A DNA stretch of 64,000 nt from Nitrosomonadales bacterium (lineage in GTDB: Bacteria; Pseudomonadota; Gammaproteobacteria; Burkholderiales; Gallionellaceae). The stretch is from positions 1,984,001-2,048,000 of the forward strand of contig JADJWO010000001.1 of assembly GCA_016716325.1 (NCBI GenBank). Direction: 5' to 3'. This document shows positions 60,404 through 64,000 of this stretch, one piece after another; the first letter of the stretch is position 1, and every line of letters starts with the position of its first letter. A program made the translations under genes and the position numbers. Under the pieces are notes generated by a model. That model was not told the DNA's origin, searched no databases, and saw nothing but the letters and a program-made list of their open reading frames with translations.

Positions 60404-60793
60404 ATGAGCGACGCATGGTTGGGTAAAGTCAATTGGTCTGCGGACGGACTGGTGCCTGCCATCGCACAGGATGCGGCGAGCGGTCGCTTGCTGATGGTGG
60501 CCTGGATGGACCGTGAGGCGCTCAAGCGTACTGTCGAGACCGGTGAGGCGATATACTGGTCCCGCTCACGCAGGAAGTTGTGGCACAAGGGCGAGGAATC
60601 CGGCCATGTGCAGAAGGTGAAGGAGATCCGCCTCGATTGCGACGCCGACGTGATCCTGCTGCAAGTGGAACAGCAAGGCGGCATCGCCTGCCATACCGGG
60701 CGCGAGAGCTGCTTCTACAGCAAGCTGGAAAAGGGTGAGTGGGTAGAGGTTGACGCGATTCTGAAGTCGCCGGACGAGATCTACAAGAAATGA
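60404..60793 (+). CDS. hisI: Phosphoribosyl-AMP cyclohydrolase HisI
   Basis: Zn enzyme of the third histidine step, separate from HisE. Start MSDAWLGKVNWSADGLVPAIAQD with GGAGGG upstream; an ATG four codons earlier lies in the repeat. GEAIYWSRSRRKLWHKGEESGH, LDCDADVILLQV and CHTGRESCFY hold the conserved Cys and acidic ligands. Length 129. Confidence 0.96.
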   Translation: MSDAWLGKVNWSADGLVPAIAQDAASGRLLMVAWMDREALKRTVETGEAIYWSRSRRKLWHKGEESGHVQKVKEIRLDCDADVILLQVEQQGGIACHTGRESCFYSKLEKGEWVEVDAILKSPDEIYKK

Positions 60794-60796
60794 TTT

Positions 60797-60814
60797 TTCC
60801 CGCAAAAGCGGGAA
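60797..60814 (+). promoter_or_regulatory. Intercistronic hairpin before hisE
   Basis: TTCCCGC-AAAA-GCGGGAA, 7-bp stem. The right arm adjoins GGAAGGGC, the likely hisE ribosome site, so folding could limit hisE translation. Confidence 0.45.
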
Positions 60815-60823
60815 GGGCAAAAA

Positions 60824-61141
60824 ATGGACAACGAGATATTGCAAAAGCTGACCGAGACACTGGAAGCGCGCAAGGGCGCAGCGCCGGAGTCTTCCTACGT
60901 CGCAAAGTTGTACGCCAAGGGCGATGATGCCGTTCTCAAGAAGGTGATCGAGGAGGCGGGCGAGGTGCTGCTGGCGGCCAAGGACGGCGACAAACAGCAT
61001 CTGGTGTACGAAGTGGCGGACCTGTGGTTCCACACGCTGGTGCTGCTGGCGCACAATGGGTTGAGTGTGGCAGATGTGCTCAATGAACTGGCGCGCCGCG
61101 AGGGCGTGTCGGGCATCACCGAAAAGGAGAGCCGGAAGTGA
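60824..61141 (+). CDS. hisE: Phosphoribosyl-ATP diphosphatase HisE
   Basis: MazG-like helical pyrophosphohydrolase of the second histidine step. SYVAKLYAKGDDAVLKKVIEEAGEVLLAAKDGDKQHLVYEVADLWFHTLVLLA carries the EExxE...ExxD metal motif. Length 105. It shares a GTGA overlap with hinT. Confidence 0.96.
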   Translation: MDNEILQKLTETLEARKGAAPESSYVAKLYAKGDDAVLKKVIEEAGEVLLAAKDGDKQHLVYEVADLWFHTLVLLAHNGLSVADVLNELARREGVSGITEKESRK

Positions 61142-61488
61142 GCGATAACTGCCTGTTCTGCAAGATCGCGCGTGGCGAGATCCCCAGCCGCAAGGTGTAC
61201 GAGGACGAGGACGTTTTTGCCTTCCACGACATCAACCCGGTCGCGCCGGTGCATTTCATGCTGGTGCCAAAAATGCACTTGCACTCATTGCAGGATGCAG
61301 AGGCGCAGCACACTATCCTGCTCGGCAAGATGCTTTTGCTGGCATCGAAACTGGCGCAGGAACAGGGGTTGGATAACGGTTTCCGTACCGTGATCAATAC
61401 GGGCAAGGGCGGCGGACAGGAAATATTCCATCTGCATGTCCATGTCATCGGGGGTGGCAATATCCCGCCCATGGTCAAACGCAGTTAA
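61138..61488 (+). CDS. hinT: HIT-family nucleotide hydrolase HinT-like
   Basis: Purine nucleoside phosphoramidase type protein. CLFCKIARGEIPSRKVYEDEDVFAFHDINP and the triad motif HLHVHVIGG are clear. It starts with GTG overlapping the hisE stop. Length 116. hisE-hinT-tatABC order is typical of betaproteobacteria. Confidence 0.95.
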   Translation: MSDNCLFCKIARGEIPSRKVYEDEDVFAFHDINPVAPVHFMLVPKMHLHSLQDAEAQHTILLGKMLLLASKLAQEQGLDNGFRTVINTGKGGGQEIFHLHVHVIGGGNIPPMVKRS

Positions 61489-61504
61489 TTCCAAGGGGGA
61501 TATC

Positions 61505-61699
61505 ATGGGCGCATTGAGTATTTGGCATTGGTTGATCGTGTTGCTGGTGGTCGTGCTGGTGTTCGGCACCAAGAAGCTGCGCAACATCGGCAGTGACCTG
61601 GGCGGTGCGGTGCGCGGCTTCAAGGAGGGCATGAAGAGTGATGAGGATGCCGACAAGCGCGAGACCAAGGTCATCGAAGGCGAAGTGAAGGATAAGTGA
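61505..61699 (+). CDS. tatA: Sec-independent translocase subunit TatA
   Basis: Pore-forming Tat subunit of 64 residues. Helix at 3-20 (ALSIWHWLIVLLVVVLVFG), FGTKKLRNIGSDLGGAVRGFKEGM amphipathic helix and a charged tail. The start MGALSIWHW has AAGGGGG upstream. Confidence 0.96.
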   Translation: MGALSIWHWLIVLLVVVLVFGTKKLRNIGSDLGGAVRGFKEGMKSDEDADKRETKVIEGEVKDK

Positions 61700-61703
61700 C
61701 GCG

Positions 61704-62060
61704 ATGTTCGACATCGCGTTCTCCGAGTTGGTGGTCATTTCGCTGGTGGCGCTGATCGTCGTCGGGCCGGAGCGACTGCCGAAAGTCGCGCGCGTTGCGG
61801 GACAGTTATGGGGGCGGGTGCAACGCTACGTTTCCACGGTCAAGAACGATATTTCCAGAGAGATGGACCTGGAAGAAGCCAAAAAGATGCGGGACAGGTT
61901 TGCCGGTCAGGTGGGTGAAATCGAGAACGAGCTCAAATCCGCGAAACTGACACTGGAGCAACAAGTCCTGCAGGCGCAATACAAACAGGCTCGGACGGAA
62001 GAGCAGGTGCCGGAGCAGGGTTCCGATCATTCGAACGTCCAGTCTGATTCATCGAGATGA
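61704..62060 (+). CDS. tatB: Tat translocase subunit TatB
   Basis: Receptor subunit: MFDIAFSELVVISLVALIVVGPERLPKVARVAGQLWGRVQRYV with the TatB-specific Glu in helix 1 and GPERLP hinge, then a long amphipathic, Lys/Glu-rich helix. Length 118. ATGA overlap with tatC. Confidence 0.95.
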   Translation: MFDIAFSELVVISLVALIVVGPERLPKVARVAGQLWGRVQRYVSTVKNDISREMDLEEAKKMRDRFAGQVGEIENELKSAKLTLEQQVLQAQYKQARTEEQVPEQGSDHSNVQSDSSR

Positions 62061-62788
62061 GCCAGAAAGGAACGCTGATTTTCCACCTGGTCGAGCTTCG
62101 GTCACGGTTGCTGAATGCGGCCATCGCGATCGTTCTGGCCTTTATCTGTCTCTTCCCGTGGGCTTCGGATATCTATTCGTTGCTGGCACAGCCGTTGCTG
62201 GCAAAATTGCCACTGGGCGGGCAGATGATCGCTACGGATGTGACCACGCCGTTCTTCGTACCAGTGAAGATGACGATGCTGGTCGCCTTCCTGCTTGCCC
62301 TGCCTTACGTGCTGTTCCAGTTGTGGCGCTTCGTTGCGCCAGGGCTGTATGCGCATGAGAAGCGTCTGGTGCTGCCCTTGATCATGGCCAGCACGATATT
62401 GTTCTATTGTGGCATGTCCTTCGCCTATTTCGTGGTGTTCCCGGTCGTGTTCGGGTTCGTTACGGCGGTCGCTCCCGAGGGAGTGGCGGTCATGACGGAC
62501 ATTGACAAATACTTCAGTTTTGCAATCGGTATGTTCCTTGCCTTCGGGACGTCTTTCCAGGTCCCGGTCGCGGTGGTGGTGTTGGTACGAATGGGCGTGG
62601 TTCGCGTCGAGAAATTGCGGGAAGCACGCCCATATGTCTTTGTAGGCGCATTCGTTGTCGGTGCGATATTCACGCCGCCTGATGTGGTGTCGCAACTGTT
62701 GTTGGCCATTCCGCTGTGGCTGCTGTACGAAGCGGGAATCCTGGTTGCCGCATGGCTGGGCAACGGCGGCAACACCAGGGTGGCGTAA
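62057..62788 (+). CDS. tatC: Tat translocase subunit TatC
   Basis: Six-helix twin-arginine receptor. FHLVELRSRLLNAAIAIV holds the conserved N-terminal Glu-Leu-Arg; the VPVKMTMLVAFLLALPYVLFQLWRFVAPGLYAHEKR loop and a C-terminal FxPPDVVSQLLLAIPLWLLYE are diagnostic. Length 243. Tat exports folded cofactor proteins, including Rieske and redox enzymes. Confidence 0.96.
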   Translation: MSQKGTLIFHLVELRSRLLNAAIAIVLAFICLFPWASDIYSLLAQPLLAKLPLGGQMIATDVTTPFFVPVKMTMLVAFLLALPYVLFQLWRFVAPGLYAHEKRLVLPLIMASTILFYCGMSFAYFVVFPVVFGFVTAVAPEGVAVMTDIDKYFSFAIGMFLAFGTSFQVPVAVVVLVRMGVVRVEKLREARPYVFVGAFVVGAIFTPPDVVSQLLLAIPLWLLYEAGILVAAWLGNGGNTRVA

Positions 62789-62826
62789 GGCGGATGCGGC
62801 TCATTCTGCCGCTTCGGGCGGGTTGC

Positions 62827-63978
62827 TTACTGCACTTTCGGGCGCTTGCCGATCTTTACTTGTAAAACCTGCTCGGTGCCGTCGCGCAACAGTTTCACCA
62901 TGACCACTTTGCCGGGTGCCAGGTTGGCGACGGTTTCCAGCATGGAACTCCAGTCATTTACCGGCTTGCCGTCGATCTCGACCAGAATGTCGCCGGTTTT
63001 CACTCCGGCGTGTTCCGCCGGGCTGTTGCGAATTATTTCAGTAATCAACACACCTCTGGTGTTGCCGAGTTTGAAGGATTCGGCCAATTCCGGGGTCAGT
63101 TCCTGCACGCCTGCACCAATCCAGCCACGTGTTACCGAGCCGTGCTGAATGATCTGTTCCATGGTTTTTTTCGCCGTACTGGTGGGAATGGCAAAGCCGA
63201 TGCCGAGCGAGCCGCCATTCGGCGAGTAGATCGCACTGTTGATGCCGATCAGATCGCCATTGGTGTCCACCAGCGCGCCGCCGGAATTGCCGGGGTTGAT
63301 TGCGGCATCGGTCTGGATGAAGCTTTCAAAAGTGCTTAGCCCCAGGTGGTCGCGCTTGAGCGCGCTGATGATGCCCATGGTGACCGTTTGCCCAACGCCG
63401 AACGGATTGCCGATGGCAAGCACCATGTCGCCTACGTGCGCTTTTTCCGGATGGCCAAAGGTGATGGCAGGAAGCATTTCGGGCAATTCGATCTTGATTA
63501 CGGCGAGATCGGTTTCCGGGTCGGAACCAACGACACGCGCCTTGGCTTTTCGCCCGTCGGCCAGCGCGACTTCGATCTGGTCGGCGGCTTCCACCACGTG
63601 GTGGTTGGTAAGGATGTAACCGTCCGGACTGACGATTACGCCCGAGCCCAGGCTGGAATTGTCTTGCGGCTCGCTTTCGCCCGGATCGCCGAAGAAGAAC
63701 CGGAAGCGCGGATCGTCCATGAAGGGATTAACCGGCGCTTTGATAATGGTGCTGGTAAAAATGTTGACCACTGCCGGCATGGCTTTTTGTGCGGCCGCGC
63801 TCAAGCCCATGGTTGCTGGTTTGTCGTCGGGGAGCGTGGTGGGGACGCTTTCATAAAGGGTGACGACCCCGCTACGAGCTGCGTTCGGCAATAGTTCCGG
63901 CTTGAGCGCATGGACGACGAACAGCAATGCCAACGCGATGGTGACGGTTTGGGTAAACAAAAGCCAGTGTTTGCGCAT
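62827..63978 (-). CDS. DegS/DegQ-like periplasmic serine protease (HtrA family)
   Basis: 383 residues: N-terminal anchor helix (about 7-25), trypsin-like domain with H127 (TNHHVVE), an Asp in DPETDLAVIKI and S232 (GNSGGALVD), then one PDZ domain (about 285-375). One PDZ and an uncut membrane anchor resemble DegS/AlgW, which sense misfolded outer-membrane proteins; DegP and DegQ have two. Convergent with tatC; this placement before petABC is usual in betaproteobacteria. The upstream promoter is at the window edge. Confidence 0.92.
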   Translation of the reverse strand: MRKHWLLFTQTVTIALALLFVVHALKPELLPNAARSGVVTLYESVPTTLPDDKPATMGLSAAAQKAMPAVVNIFTSTIIKAPVNPFMDDPRFRFFFGDPGESEPQDNSSLGSGVIVSPDGYILTNHHVVEAADQIEVALADGRKAKARVVGSDPETDLAVIKIELPEMLPAITFGHPEKAHVGDMVLAIGNPFGVGQTVTMGIISALKRDHLGLSTFESFIQTDAAINPGNSGGALVDTNGDLIGINSAIYSPNGGSLGIGFAIPTSTAKKTMEQIIQHGSVTRGWIGAGVQELTPELAESFKLGNTRGVLITEIIRNSPAEHAGVKTGDILVEIDGKPVNDWSSMLETVANLAPGKVVMVKLLRDGTEQVLQVKIGKRPKVQ

Positions 63979-64000
63979 GGTATGATGAACCCGCCTGTTT

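Overview
The window reads as chromosome of a betaproteobacterium, most likely a neutrophilic iron oxidiser of the Gallionellaceae (Sideroxydans/Gallionella/Ferriphaselus type). This is an inference from three things: betaproteobacterial gene orders (hisBHAFIE-hinT-tatABC-degP-like and kdsD-kdsC-lptCAB-rpoN-hpf-ptsN-hprK-rapZ), a complete cbb3 oxidase locus, and a gene that looks like Cyc2, the fused cytochrome-porin used for outer-membrane Fe(II) oxidation. No 16S rRNA gene is present, so the taxonomic call cannot be settled here.

Layout. 1-3.3 kb: 3' end of an MSHA-type pilus cluster (mshL partial, mshM, mshN). 3.4-16.4 kb: divergent comF, then a tightly packed run of twelve genes made of a full biotin pathway (bioB-F-H-C-D), a TauE/SafE-type membrane protein, a SCO copper chaperone, a histidine kinase/LuxR-type regulator pair, ftsK, lolA and rarA. 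16.4-21.8 kb: a lone NodU-type carbamoyltransferase, serS, a potassium channel, mltF and tRNA-Ser(CGA). 22-30.7 kb: ccoN-O-Q-P, a 39-residue membrane ORF, ccoG-H-I-S, i.e. the oxidase and its assembly factors. Two unknown genes and hemN follow. 33.6-37 kb: AsmA-like protein and mutY. 37-46.2 kb (minus strand): ubiX, a Gx-transporter/NusG-II pair, rapZ, hprK, ptsN, hpf, rpoN, lptB, lptA, lptC, kdsC, kdsD. 46.4-51 kb: CPA2-type K+/H+ antiporter, a sigma-54-promoted type IV pilin-like gene and a divergent orphan histidine kinase. 51-57.4 kb is accessory in character: a 79-80 bp repeat array, a SEC-C/TPR/sulfotransferase fusion, YefM-YoeB, heptamer repeats, the Cyc2-like gene, a HicB-HicA cassette between imperfect direct repeats, and hisC with a 92-bp tandem repeat at its end. 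57.4-64 kb: hisB-H-A-F-I-E, hinT, tatABC and a convergent DegP/DegS-like protease.

How it fits together. If the Cyc2 call is right, electrons from Fe(II) enter at the outer membrane and could end at the high-affinity cbb3 oxidase encoded 30 kb away; the SCO protein, CcoI copper ATPase and HemN supply metal and heme. The rpoN gene encodes the sigma factor expected to read the near-consensus -24/-12 promoter of the pilin gene.

The most unusual layer is repetitive DNA. At least six short repeat families occur. One palindromic family of about 130-142 bp fills the hprK-ptsN and hisF-hisI gaps exactly, and a third copy sits in frame inside bioF, adding about 44 codons. A different short palindrome appears to have entered hisH in the same way. 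Repeats also provide a stop-codon overlap and a ribosome binding site, so they are integrated into gene structure and not merely spacer DNA.
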